Positions 44,692 through 53,927 of a stretch of 64,000 nt of DNA are shown piece by piece (positions within the stretch are counted from its first letter, which is position 1; the number at the start of each line of letters is the position of its first letter). Below the pieces are notes generated by a model. It ran no database searches, was not told the origin of the DNA, and was given only the letters and a program-made list of their open reading frames with translations. The DNA lies in the NCBI RefSeq assembly GCF_027924665.1, contig NZ_AP027043.1:124001-188000 (forward strand). Reading direction: 5' to 3'. Source of the DNA: Flavobacterium sp. GSB-24. Its GTDB lineage: Bacteria > Bacteroidota > Bacteroidia > Flavobacteriales > Flavobacteriaceae. A program made the position numbers and the translations under genes.

Positions 44692-47600
44692 TTACGATTG
44701 GATACGTCCCTGCGAACTTTTATATTCAGTAGGAGATAAATTATAAAACTTTTTAAATTCTTTACTAAAGTGTTTTCGATCATTAAAACCAACCATATAC
44801 GTTACTTCGGAAACGGAATAACTGGTATTGGCTAAAAGACTTGCCGCTTTCTTTAAACGCATGTTTTTGATAAATCCTGCTACTGAATGATTGGTCAGCA
44901 TTTGTACTTTTTTATAAAGAACAGTTCTGCTCATTCCTATTTCATTTACTAAATCATTTACATCAAAATCTGTATTATCGAGATTGGCTTCTATGATCTG
45001 AGTTAGTTTTTTTACAAATTGGCCTTCGGGTGTGTTTACATTTTCCTGCTCAGCATCTGCAATAAAACCTTCGCCGTATTTTTGACGCATTATTTCTTTG
45101 GCAGATAATAAATTGGCAATGGTTAATTTTAATTCTTCAATACTAAAAGGTTTCGAAATATAAGCATCTGCACCTGTCGAAAGTCCTTCAATTCTATTTA
45201 AAGTAGAAGATTTTGCCGTTAAAAGTATCACTGGAATATGATTGGTATTTTGACTCGTTTTTAAAATTTTACACAATTCAAAACCATCCATTTCGGGCAT
45301 CATAACATCTGTCAGGATAAGATCTGGAATTTCTTTCTCCATATATTCCAAAGCTTTTATGGCATCTGTAAATCGCAGCACTTTATAATCGGTGTATAAA
45401 ATATCGTTTATAAACGAAAGTACTTCTTCGTTGTCCTCAATTACGAGAACTGTCTTTTTTGTACTGTTATCAGATTCGTCCAGATATTCCGGTTCATAAA
45501 TATCAATTTCGGTTTTAATATCAGAAATCGGATTGGCGTTTTCATCTATTTTAATTGTGTTTTCAACAATCTGCGATTTTTTAAAATGCTCTTTACCCTT
45601 CTTTAATGTAATAGTAAAGATCGTATTGAAATTGGCATCGGCTTCTGTTTGTACGTTTATTTCTCCGTGATGCAGTTCTACAATACTTTTACTCAAAGCC
45701 AGACCAATACCGCTGCCTAAATTGGCGCTGCCGCGTTCGTCTAACTGAAAAAAGTTTTTGAAGATTTTCTTTTTTCTATTTTCTGGAATACCAATTCCAT
45801 TGTCTTTTACTTTTATTTCGATAGAATCAGAATCTTCCTTTTGCTCTACAGCCAAAGTGATTTTTCCATTTTTACTAGTGAATTTAAATGCATTCGAAAG
45901 GAGATTATAAATCACTTTTTCCATCTGGTTTTTATCGAAATAAAGCAGCGCGGTATTAATATTAAGTACAAATTTGTAATCAATCTTTTTCTCAACGGCA
46001 ATTCCGCGGAACGATTCGTAAATATCAAAACAGAACGAAACAATATCCTGCTGTTCGCAATAGATTTTCATACTGCCTTTTTCGGCTTTTCTAAAATCCA
46101 TTAGTTCATTGACCAATTTTAATAAACGGTCAGAATTACTTTTAATGGTTTTTAATTTATGTTCCAGATTCGAATTCTTTTCGGCACCGCTCAAAAGTTC
46201 TTCAACGGGTCCGCTTATAAGCGTAAGAGGCGTTCTAATTTCGTGCGAAACATTCGTAAAGAAATCGAGTTTCATTTTATACAATTCTTCTTGTCTTTCT
46301 TTCTCCACCTGATCCAAATAATAGGTTTGTTTTAATAATTCTCGGTTTCGTAAAAAACGGAATAATAAAACTGCGGCGCCGGCCAATAATCCTAGATATA
46401 GAATATAAGCCCACCACGTTTTCCACCACGGCGGCAGCATAATAATTTTTAGGGTTTTAATTGTCGGGTTCCATTCTCCGCCGCCATTTGAAGTTTTTAT
46501 TTTAAGCAGATACGTTCCAGAATTCAAATTCGTTAAATTGATATAATGCTGCGAACCGATAATATGCCAATCGTCTTTATTAAACGAACTTTCTAATTTA
46601 TAAGCATATTCGCTTTTTTCTGGCGAAATAAAATTCATCGCACTAAATTCTATTCCGATATATCCTTGATCGTGTTTTAAAGTGATTTCTGAAGTTTCGC
46701 TAATTCGTTTTTCCAGTGTAACTTCTTTATTTCCTGGTTTAATTTCTTCGTTATTAACGATAAGCTTCGTCAGGACAATTGGCGCTTTATCTTCTGTTTT
46801 AATTAATTTCGAAGGATTAAAAAGCACCAAACCATTCGAACATCCAAAAACCAATTCTTTTGCATTGAGCTTTAAACTGCAGTTGTTTGAAAACTGTTTG
46901 ACTTTTAAGCCATCTTTGGAAGAATACGACGTAATCTCAAAATCAGAAATTCTAAAAGCTGGACTTAGCTTTTTGGTTTTTATTTTATAAAGCAGGTTAT
47001 TGTCGCTAATCCAGATATTTCCCTCAGAATCTTCTGAAATGCTTTTTATGGTCTCATCCGTAAAACCCATTGATCGGTTGATCTCGAAAAAACGGCCTTT
47101 TCGTTCGTCAAATAAATTCACGCCTCCGCTTTCGGCACCAATCCAAAATCTATTTTTAGAATCGGTAAACATGACGGTTAAACTGTTGTTCGACAATCCA
47201 TTTTTAGAACCTGTTTTAAATACTTTGGTAACTTGTTTTAATTTTTTATCAAAATAGTTTAAGCCATATTGCGTGGCAATCCAAAGTCCGTCTTTCCTGT
47301 TGACAATATCTGTAATGAAATTATCGCTCAGTGAATTGGAAGTTCCATCTGCCATGTAAATTTCAACCGTTCCATCTGGCATTACTTTTTTTAATCCGTT
47401 GCCATTTGTACCGACCCACAAATCGCCGTTATCCATCAAAAGAGACGTAATTGGACGTTCTCGTTCCTTAGAATCTTTTCGCGAAAGCGATATAAATTGA
47501 AAAGTTTTACTGTTTTTATTGAACTTAAATAATCCGTTGAAAGTTCCGCAAAACAAATACTGCTCGTTTTGATTGACCAAAGCAGTTATCATATTTACGC

Positions 47601-48831
47601 TTTTGTCAAAATCATAACTTTCAATAGCATACGAAGTACTTTTATTGTTTTTAAAATCAAGATAATTCAAACCGCCGCCGTTGGTTCCCACCCAAACCGA
47701 TCCGTCATTTTCTCGTGCCACTGCATTTACAAAAGCAGTATTTAATCCGAAATTGGGTTTTATAACTTCTCTTACATTGGTAAAATTGGTGTTGGTTTTT
47801 TGAAAAAAGTTGACACCGCCGCCGTTGGTTCCAATCCAAATATCATTATGTCGATCTTTAAGAAAACATTTCACATCATCGTCTGAAAGACTGTAACTCT
47901 CCAGCGCATTATGACCGTATTTCGTAAATTCATTTCTGTCTTTCTTGTAAACACATAGTCCGTTTTTTGTAGCAAACCAGATTGTATTGGCATCAACCTC
48001 AACAATATCATTTACCCAATTTGACGATAAACTTTTTCTGTTACTCGTATTTAGCAGAAAATTGGTTATTGAATTCTGACTTGCATCAAAATGGAACACG
48101 CCATTGGCTTCGGTTGCAAACCATACATCGCCATTTTTTTCTTTTAGAATCTTCCAGATTTTAGATTTTAACAAAGCTCCATTATCACTCCAAATTTTTG
48201 GCAAAGCTTTCTTAGAACCATTTTTAGGATCAAAACATTCTAAACCTTTAGAAGTACCGACTAAAACGCCGTAATTACGATCGTAAAACAAAGACAAAAC
48301 CCTGCTTTTCCTAAATGGAGAATTATGATCGTTTGAGATTTCTTCCAGCAAATATTTTTGTCTGTCCAGACGTTTGATACCGCCAAAAGTCCCAATCCAG
48401 ATCCTGTCTTGATCGTCTTGAATTATAGATGAAATATAGTTTCGTCCGCCTTTGATTTTCTGAACATCAACTCTTAGAAAACTCTTTTCGTTTTTATTAA
48501 AAAGGTTTAAGCCGTTATTGGTTCCTATCCAAATTTCTCTTTTATTATCTTCTAAAATTACATTAACATGATTGTTGCTGATGCTGTTGAGAATATCTTT
48601 ATTATACACATATCGCAGAAAATCATAGCCATCATAACTAATCAAACCATTCGCTGTTCCGATCCAGATAAATCCTTTTTTGGTTTGATGAATACTCGAA
48701 ATCATACTTTGGGAAAAACGGGTATCATAATTAATATGATCAAAATACAAATCTGAACTTTGAGCATACGAACTCACAGCAATTGCAAAAAAAAGAATAA
48801 AACTTAAGATGCCGTTTTTAATGTTTTTCAT
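44692..48831 (-). CDS. Hybrid two-component system regulator (HTCS)
   Basis: 1379 residues. Signal peptide at 1-23. Two periplasmic beta-propellers made of reg_prop repeats (IWIGT-NGL pattern) span ~30-650, then a Y_Y_Y domain to ~770. One membrane segment lies near 785-810. Cytosolic histidine kinase: SHEIRTPLTLISG with H863, then an ATPase domain with DNGIGIP. A receiver domain follows with phospho-acceptor D1175 (LTDVMMPEMDGF). A C-terminal AraC helix-turn-helix ends the protein (~1275-1375). It senses the oligosaccharide in the periplasm and activates the PUL. Confidence 0.96.
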   Translation of the reverse strand: MKNIKNGILSFILFFAIAVSSYAQSSDLYFDHINYDTRFSQSMISSIHQTKKGFIWIGTANGLISYDGYDFLRYVYNKDILNSISNNHVNVILEDNKREIWIGTNNGLNLFNKNEKSFLRVDVQKIKGGRNYISSIIQDDQDRIWIGTFGGIKRLDRQKYLLEEISNDHNSPFRKSRVLSLFYDRNYGVLVGTSKGLECFDPKNGSKKALPKIWSDNGALLKSKIWKILKEKNGDVWFATEANGVFHFDASQNSITNFLLNTSNRKSLSSNWVNDIVEVDANTIWFATKNGLCVYKKDRNEFTKYGHNALESYSLSDDDVKCFLKDRHNDIWIGTNGGGVNFFQKTNTNFTNVREVIKPNFGLNTAFVNAVARENDGSVWVGTNGGGLNYLDFKNNKSTSYAIESYDFDKSVNMITALVNQNEQYLFCGTFNGLFKFNKNSKTFQFISLSRKDSKERERPITSLLMDNGDLWVGTNGNGLKKVMPDGTVEIYMADGTSNSLSDNFITDIVNRKDGLWIATQYGLNYFDKKLKQVTKVFKTGSKNGLSNNSLTVMFTDSKNRFWIGAESGGVNLFDERKGRFFEINRSMGFTDETIKSISEDSEGNIWISDNNLLYKIKTKKLSPAFRISDFEITSYSSKDGLKVKQFSNNCSLKLNAKELVFGCSNGLVLFNPSKLIKTEDKAPIVLTKLIVNNEEIKPGNKEVTLEKRISETSEITLKHDQGYIGIEFSAMNFISPEKSEYAYKLESSFNKDDWHIIGSQHYINLTNLNSGTYLLKIKTSNGGGEWNPTIKTLKIIMLPPWWKTWWAYILYLGLLAGAAVLLFRFLRNRELLKQTYYLDQVEKERQEELYKMKLDFFTNVSHEIRTPLTLISGPVEELLSGAEKNSNLEHKLKTIKSNSDRLLKLVNELMDFRKAEKGSMKIYCEQQDIVSFCFDIYESFRGIAVEKKIDYKFVLNINTALLYFDKNQMEKVIYNLLSNAFKFTSKNGKITLAVEQKEDSDSIEIKVKDNGIGIPENRKKKIFKNFFQLDERGSANLGSGIGLALSKSIVELHHGEINVQTEADANFNTIFTITLKKGKEHFKKSQIVENTIKIDENANPISDIKTEIDIYEPEYLDESDNSTKKTVLVIEDNEEVLSFINDILYTDYKVLRFTDAIKALEYMEKEIPDLILTDVMMPEMDGFELCKILKTSQNTNHIPVILLTAKSSTLNRIEGLSTGADAYISKPFSIEELKLTIANLLSAKEIMRQKYGEGFIADAEQENVNTPEGQFVKKLTQIIEANLDNTDFDVNDLVNEIGMSRTVLYKKVQMLTNHSVAGFIKNMRLKKAASLLANTSYSVSEVTYMVGFNDRKHFSKEFKKFYNLSPTEYKSSQGRIQS

Positions 48832-48849
48832 AAACGAAATTTAATAAAA

Positions 48850-49186
48850 GCTCGAGTAATTTAATTGCAATAAACCTATGAAAAAAATCAATCGAATGCT
48901 TTGCAAAATAGAGCTTATGCAAAAAAAAGAGGTGGCAGTTTTTTCTTTTTAAGGGGTGTAGATGTACTTTTGCGCAGGTTTGAAGTCGTTTTTTATAATT
49001 TGAAGCTAATTCCAGCTATCTGCTATATCTTTTATGGCGAACCCCGCCATAAAAGGATGCCGCGCCTATCTGGGCTAGGGCAATCATTTTCAAAAGTCTA
49101 TTTTTTAATGAATCAAAATCGAAATACTTACATGTTGATTTTTAATTTATATTTAATCAAAAAAAAACTGCTTTTCAAAACTAAAA
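48850..49186. other. Spacer with one repeat
   Basis: No gene is supported. The only element is the hairpin at 49030-49054. Confidence 0.5.
49030..49054. repeat. ttttatggcg / cgccataaaa hairpin of a dispersed repeat
   Basis: 10-base arms around a 5-nt loop. The surrounding tgctatatctttta...aaaaggatgccgc...gggctaggg stretch (49021-49080) matches a repeat type seen between Flavobacterium genes. Confidence 0.55.
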
Positions 49187-50020
49187 ATGGACCAATTAGA
49201 AAATATAATAAAATACGTTTCAACTAAAAATAAAAGAAATCTTTTTACCTTTTTGACAGGAGCTGGACTTTCTTCAGAAAGCGGCATCCCAACTTATAGA
49301 GGTGTTGATGGCATTTGGGTTAAAGGCACTCAATTTCATAAACCAGAGGAGTTTGGTACTTTTAAATATTTTAAAGAGCATCCAGAAGAAGTCTGGCAAT
49401 ATTCTTTATTCAGAAAGAAAATGTTTCAAAATGCTAAACCTAATGAAAGTCATTATGAATTGGTGGAAATTGAAAGTATCTTAAAAGACCGATTTCATCT
49501 TATTACTCAAAACATTGATAACTTACACAGACAAAGCGGAACCGAAAGAATTTTCGAAATTCATGGTAACAATAGAGAAATAAAATGTTCTAATGGTTGT
49601 AAAGGAATCGTAAATCTGCCAGAAGAAATAAAAGGAAAAGAAATAGATGAAGACCTAACTGAAAGAGAAATTGAGCTTTTAAAATGTAAAAATTGCGGAA
49701 GCTGGATGAGACCGAATATTTTATGGTTTGATGAATATTATGATGAGCAAACAAATAAAAAATTCAGTTCTTTAAAAATTGCTAAAAATTCAGGAATATT
49801 ATTTATTCTAGGGACTTCGGGTGCAACAAATCTTCCCATTGCAATTGCAGAAACCACCTTAAAATATGGTGGAACTATTGTCGATATTAATATAGAAGAT
49901 AATCAATTTACAGCTTTGATAAAGGACAAAAAGAATAAAATTATCATTCGTAAAACATCTACTGAAGCTTTAAAAATGATAAAGGAAATCATTAAAAATA
50001 CTCATCTTGTCTCATCTTGA
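49187..50020 (+). CDS. Sir2-family NAD-dependent protein deacylase
   Basis: 277 residues. The Rossmann NAD loop is FLTGAGLSSESGIPTYRG (residues ~22-39), then TQNIDNLHRQSG (107-118) and catalytic His126 (EIHGNN). Zinc Cys at 134, 138, 167 and 170. Later, FILGTSGATNLP gives the second NAD contact. It removes acyl groups from Lys using NAD. Sirtuin domains also occur in anti-phage proteins, but this one is free-standing and no partner gene is obvious. Confidence 0.9.
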   Translation: MDQLENIIKYVSTKNKRNLFTFLTGAGLSSESGIPTYRGVDGIWVKGTQFHKPEEFGTFKYFKEHPEEVWQYSLFRKKMFQNAKPNESHYELVEIESILKDRFHLITQNIDNLHRQSGTERIFEIHGNNREIKCSNGCKGIVNLPEEIKGKEIDEDLTEREIELLKCKNCGSWMRPNILWFDEYYDEQTNKKFSSLKIAKNSGILFILGTSGATNLPIAIAETTLKYGGTIVDINIEDNQFTALIKDKKNKIIIRKTSTEALKMIKEIIKNTHLVSS

Positions 50021-50156
50021 AAAAGTTTATTTATTTAATTTATAATGGCCTGAGAAATTCATATTAATCAACCTCACTGTGTGTGAACGCGTGAGACGCT
50101 TGTGCCAACGGGGATATTATATTGGTAAATAGTTAAAATAAATTGATAATCAAAAA

Positions 50157-50774
50157 ATGAAAAATACTTTTAAATACTTATTTATAATAATTGTTAGTGT
50201 AGTAATAATTATTTTTCTATCAGTTCATTTTTATAAAAATGCAGTAGTTGAAAATTTAACTGATAAAAATAAATTCGCAACTGAAAAATGGTCAGAGCTA
50301 TACAATTATAGTAATGAGCGACAAAAATTGCTAGAAACCTTATTATACTCTACTAATAAAGACTTAAATGATACTTTAGAAGATGCGTTACATACAAACA
50401 AAGAAAAACATAAGTTATATAAAGAGAATTGCTCAATACAATTCGTTAAATTACAGTACGATATAAATAAGGAATACTTGAAAATTTTGAGAAGATATTC
50501 GGTTGATAGTATTTCGAATCAAACTAGTGATTATAAAATTTTACAAGAATTACAAGAATTAGATATTAAATATAATAATGTGATAGCAAAATATAACGAA
50601 GCTACATTAAATTATAATAAATATATATCAATTTTTCCTAATTTTTATTTTGCGAAGAGTCACGGATTTTTTAAAAAGAAGTATTTTACGATAAAATATG
50701 GAGTGAAAAATAATGATCCAATAGTTAAGAGTAAAGAGTTGCCTGCTTGGGCTAAGGATCAAGATACTTTATAG
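50157..50774 (+). CDS. LemA-like membrane-anchored protein
   Basis: 205 residues. One N-terminal membrane segment (residues ~8-26, IIIVSVVIIIFLSVHFY), then long helices with the LemA pattern: an Asn/Glu-rich coil, and near the end YNEATLNYNKYISIFPNFYFA, the LemA motif. LemA proteins are coiled-coil, exposed outside the membrane, of unclear function. 136 nt after the sirtuin gene; possibly one unit. Confidence 0.6.
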   Translation: MKNTFKYLFIIIVSVVIIIFLSVHFYKNAVVENLTDKNKFATEKWSELYNYSNERQKLLETLLYSTNKDLNDTLEDALHTNKEKHKLYKENCSIQFVKLQYDINKEYLKILRRYSVDSISNQTSDYKILQELQELDIKYNNVIAKYNEATLNYNKYISIFPNFYFAKSHGFFKKKYFTIKYGVKNNDPIVKSKELPAWAKDQDTL

Positions 50775-51170
50775 TATGTAATTTTTTAAATACTTCGTCG
50801 AATTGTCTTTTTCTTATTTTGTTTAAACGTAATAATTTATTTTCTCCCTTGAATCAGAATGTCTGCAAGATTTTTTTTTCACATACTCTTTGATTCAAGA
50901 TTTTGAAAATTCTCTGAATAGAGTTCTTGCATTTCTTCCAAGTGCAATAATGTTCAAGCCTCCACTATCAGAAAAGTTCATGAAATGCATCAGGAAATCA
51001 GCCTTGCTATTAGAAATCTACTCATGAAAGCTGTTCGAAGTCTTCTGACTTCGCATGTACAACGAGAATCAACAAAGTTGTACCACTAGTTTTAAAGGTT
51101 TGCAATTAAAATGCTGCAAAAATATATCTGAATTGTCACAAAAAGGTTATATTCTTTTGGGGCATTTTAA
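50775..51170. other. Gene-free region
   Basis: About 395 bases. A short minus-strand open stretch (about 50895-51030, containing GGLNIIALGRNARTLFREF) has coding-like composition but no start context or family. A ttcgaagtcttctgacttcg hairpin (about 51037-51056) is a dispersed repeat type. Confidence 0.45.
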
Positions 51171-51776
51171 CTACAAAACAACTTCTGTCTCTTCAATCAA
51201 TCCCAAAATTTTACCATAAGCAATAGCCGCTTTATGCACCTGAACCGTCCAGTCCTCTGCAGCATTATCATCGGCTCCATCAGAAATATATTTGAGGCAT
51301 AAAAACGGAATGTTTTCTTTCATGGCGATCATGGCTAAAGCATAAGCTTCCATATCGACCACTTGGTAAGCATCTGAACAATGACCCATTTCGAAATTAT
51401 CGCCGGTTCCGCAGATTCCTTCATTTAAATTATCCATTAACAAACCATATTCTAGAACTGGAGGCAAACCAGATAATGGCGTTTCGTATAATGCAAAACC
51501 TAATCCGCGAACATCCATATCACGCTGCACAAATCTGGTACAACAGATAACTTCGCCTTTTTGAAAACAGCTGCTTCCCGCCGATCCAAGATTTATAATT
51601 ATCGAAGGCTTTTTCTTTTGAATTGCTTTTGTCAATTCGTAAGCCGCATTTACTTTTCCGATTCCAGTAATTAAAGTATTATGGCCTTTAAAAACTTCGG
51701 CTGCTTCAGATTCTAGGGCAAATGAGAATAATATGTCTTCAATGGCAAAAGATGCCGTTTGATTAATTTGTATCAT
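51171..51776 (-). CDS. Nucleosidase / purine nucleoside phosphorylase superfamily protein
   Basis: 201 residues. Family features: LITGIGKVNAAYELTKAI, INLGSAGSS (substrate loop), YQVVDMEAYALAM (the Met-Glu of MTA/SAH nucleosidase) and FLCLKYISDGADDNA (Asp acid). It probably hydrolyses nucleosides such as methylthioadenosine in the cytosol. It is shorter than typical MtnN (~230), so the exact substrate is not certain. Confidence 0.82.
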   Translation of the reverse strand: MIQINQTASFAIEDILFSFALESEAAEVFKGHNTLITGIGKVNAAYELTKAIQKKKPSIIINLGSAGSSCFQKGEVICCTRFVQRDMDVRGLGFALYETPLSGLPPVLEYGLLMDNLNEGICGTGDNFEMGHCSDAYQVVDMEAYALAMIAMKENIPFLCLKYISDGADDNAAEDWTVQVHKAAIAYGKILGLIEETEVVL

Positions 51777-51961
51777 GCTTAATGGTAATTTTCAGTTCAC
51801 AAAAATACGGTTAAAAGATTACGTAATAAAGCTTCTGGTGAATTTCTAAAAAACACGTTAAATTCTGTTTTCTATGGTAGATTTTAAGTTAGAAAAAATA
51901 CTTTTGTTAAAATCAAAAAACAAAGAATTTCAATCCTTAAAAAATCAGAAAGCGCAACTGT

Positions 51962-52525
51962 ATGGATAATGAAAAATTTATTTTCTGCCTTGAAGGTGTT
52001 AAAGATATAGACGACATCAGCCCGACACATGTGGTAAAATGTCTGGAAGAACTGGCAATCGATCAAGGCATTTCGAGCATTCATAAAACTTGCGACACGA
52101 TTGAAGGTTTAGAAGAAAGTTTGAATATTTTACTTTATGAAGATCATAATTTCAAGGATTATGAAATCATCTATCTGGCAATGCCGGGACAAGAAAATAA
52201 CATTTGCCTTCATGACTATTATTACAGTTTAGAAGAAATTGCCGAACTTTTTGAAGGAAAAATGAAAGGTAAAATTATTCATTTTGCAAATCTTAAAGTT
52301 TTAGATTTAAATGAAGATGAAGCTCAATATTTTCTAGATATTACGGGCGCAAGAGCTATTTCTGGTTACGGATCTACTTATAATAAAATTGCGAGCTGCA
52401 GTACGATTGATAAAGCATTCTTCAGTTTGTATCAAGAGAACGATAATCTTTTTGAGGTTGTCGAAGATCTTTATATGAAACACTATAATTTGTGCAAACT
52501 GCTTGATTTTAGATTATACTATTAA
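51962..52525 (+). CDS. DUF6642-like protein
   Basis: 187 residues. The opening FIFCLEGVKDIDDISPTHVV and the central YEDHNFKDYEIIYLAMPGQEN fit a family recalled as DUF6642 in Flavobacteria; the assignment is from memory. No signal or membrane segment; a CHAT-like protease fold is possible but the catalytic pair is not evident. The AraC gene starts 2 nt after the stop, so they form an operon. Confidence 0.6.
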   Translation: MDNEKFIFCLEGVKDIDDISPTHVVKCLEELAIDQGISSIHKTCDTIEGLEESLNILLYEDHNFKDYEIIYLAMPGQENNICLHDYYYSLEEIAELFEGKMKGKIIHFANLKVLDLNEDEAQYFLDITGARAISGYGSTYNKIASCSTIDKAFFSLYQENDNLFEVVEDLYMKHYNLCKLLDFRLYY

Positions 52526-52527
52526 GC

Positions 52528-53448
52528 ATGAAAACAAAGGGAGTCGAAAAAATAAAGACCTACGAAGCAAAAGGATTTCGGGAGAAATTTTTAGGAGAAG
52601 ACAATCCGATACATTTGCTTTTCAAATCAAATTCTGATCATTTCTTTTGTCTTGAGATTGAAGAAGTAATGCAGATGCAGCATCCTGTTCCGCCTTCTAA
52701 ACATTCTTGTCATACCTTAATTTTCATTTCATCAGGAAGACATGTCATGAAACTGGGTTATCAGGAATATACAACGACCGATAATGAAATGATTATGATA
52801 CCTGCGGGTCAGATTTTTTCGCTTGACAATGTTAACAATATACACAAAGGCTATGTCTGTCAATTCCATCCCGATATTTTAATTCGAAAATACGGCAGCC
52901 GTGAATTGCTGAATGATTTTGATTTTTTAAAAATATCTGGGAATCCTAAAATTACACTTACTCCTCCAGAAATAAATCCTATTACCAATATTTTGGATCG
53001 ATTGAAAAAAGAATATTCAGAGACTGCATTTACAGATTTGAATATCGTTCAGTCGTATTTGATTACTTTGTTTTATGAAATGAATAAAAATGCTGTTAAA
53101 ACTTCTAAAGGGATTTCGGCCGCTGAGGTAATAACAGGAAAATTTAAGGAACTTATTCATGATCAAATAAAAACACAGCATCAGGTTAATTATTACGCGT
53201 CATTGCTAAACGTAACACCTAACCATTTGAATAAATGTGTCAAAACAGTAACTGGAAAATCGGCAGTAAAATGGATTGACGACAACATATTATTAGAAGC
53301 CAAATATTTACTGTTTCAAACGTCACTTTCTATAGGTGAAATCGCAGTGCAAGTGGGATTTGAAGACCAGTCTTACTTTAGCCGTTTTTTCAAAAAAGCA
53401 GAAGGAATTTCACCCATTCGCTATCGAAAAATGATTGATAAGTCCTAA
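52528..53448 (+). CDS. AraC-family transcriptional regulator
   Basis: 306 residues. N-terminal cupin-like sensor (HTLIFISSGRHVMKLGYQEY, then IMIPAGQIFSLDN). C-terminal double helix-turn-helix at ~200-306: VNYYASLLNVTPNHLNKCVK, then SIGEIAVQVGFEDQSYFSRF and the PIRYRK end. Its target is unknown. It follows the DUF6642-like gene directly and a small gene follows 70 nt later. Confidence 0.88.
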   Translation: MKTKGVEKIKTYEAKGFREKFLGEDNPIHLLFKSNSDHFFCLEIEEVMQMQHPVPPSKHSCHTLIFISSGRHVMKLGYQEYTTTDNEMIMIPAGQIFSLDNVNNIHKGYVCQFHPDILIRKYGSRELLNDFDFLKISGNPKITLTPPEINPITNILDRLKKEYSETAFTDLNIVQSYLITLFYEMNKNAVKTSKGISAAEVITGKFKELIHDQIKTQHQVNYYASLLNVTPNHLNKCVKTVTGKSAVKWIDDNILLEAKYLLFQTSLSIGEIAVQVGFEDQSYFSRFFKKAEGISPIRYRKMIDKS

Positions 53449-53518
53449 TTATTGATTAAAGAATCCTAACAAACAGCTTTACTTTTTTCAGAAATTTGCC
53501 AGTTCAAAAAAGCAAATT

Positions 53519-53719
53519 ATGATTTATGTATTTAAAACTTCTGTTGACAGTCCATCAAAATTTGAGTCGGCTTCTGTTCTGCTTCATGAATTATTGCCAA
53601 ATACTTTATGGAATTTTGATCTTGAAGACTGCGATAATATTTTAAGGGTTGACAGTGAACTTGATATTCCACATTTAATTCTGAACAATGGCATTTTTGA
53701 ATGCATCGAATTAGAATAA
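53519..53719 (+). CDS. Small conserved-type protein, unknown function
   Basis: 66 residues. MIYVFKTSVDSPSKFESASVL and FDLEDCDNILRVD. Same length and layout as the protein at 20342-20551 and probably the same family. A beta-alpha-beta pattern suggests a ferredoxin-like fold. Single Cys near residue 41 and another near the end; no CxxC. Confidence 0.55.
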   Translation: MIYVFKTSVDSPSKFESASVLLHELLPNTLWNFDLEDCDNILRVDSELDIPHLILNNGIFECIELE

Positions 53720-53865
53720 AAATCAAAACGCCTTCAACACCTTTTACCAGATAATATGGAAACTAAATTTTATTGCAAAAATTTGATTTTGCTATTGAAT
53801 AATTTTTTTAGTATTCAGTGACAATTTTCAGTTACAGCAAAATCTGGAAAATCAGAATAATAACG

Positions 53866-53902
53866 AAAAAGCGATATACAATTTTACTTGTATACCGCTT
53901 TT
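53866..53902 (-). terminator. Terminator of the second PUL operon
   Basis: Imperfect stem aaaaagcgatata / tataccgctttt between the convergent small gene and the DUF4957 gene. Confidence 0.6.
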
Positions 53903-53927
53903 CCTATTTATTAACCATGAATTCTAG

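Noticed and set aside
45841..47257. Several plus-strand open frames in the HTCS gene
   Set aside because: All lie within one well-supported minus-strand gene and carry no domain signal.
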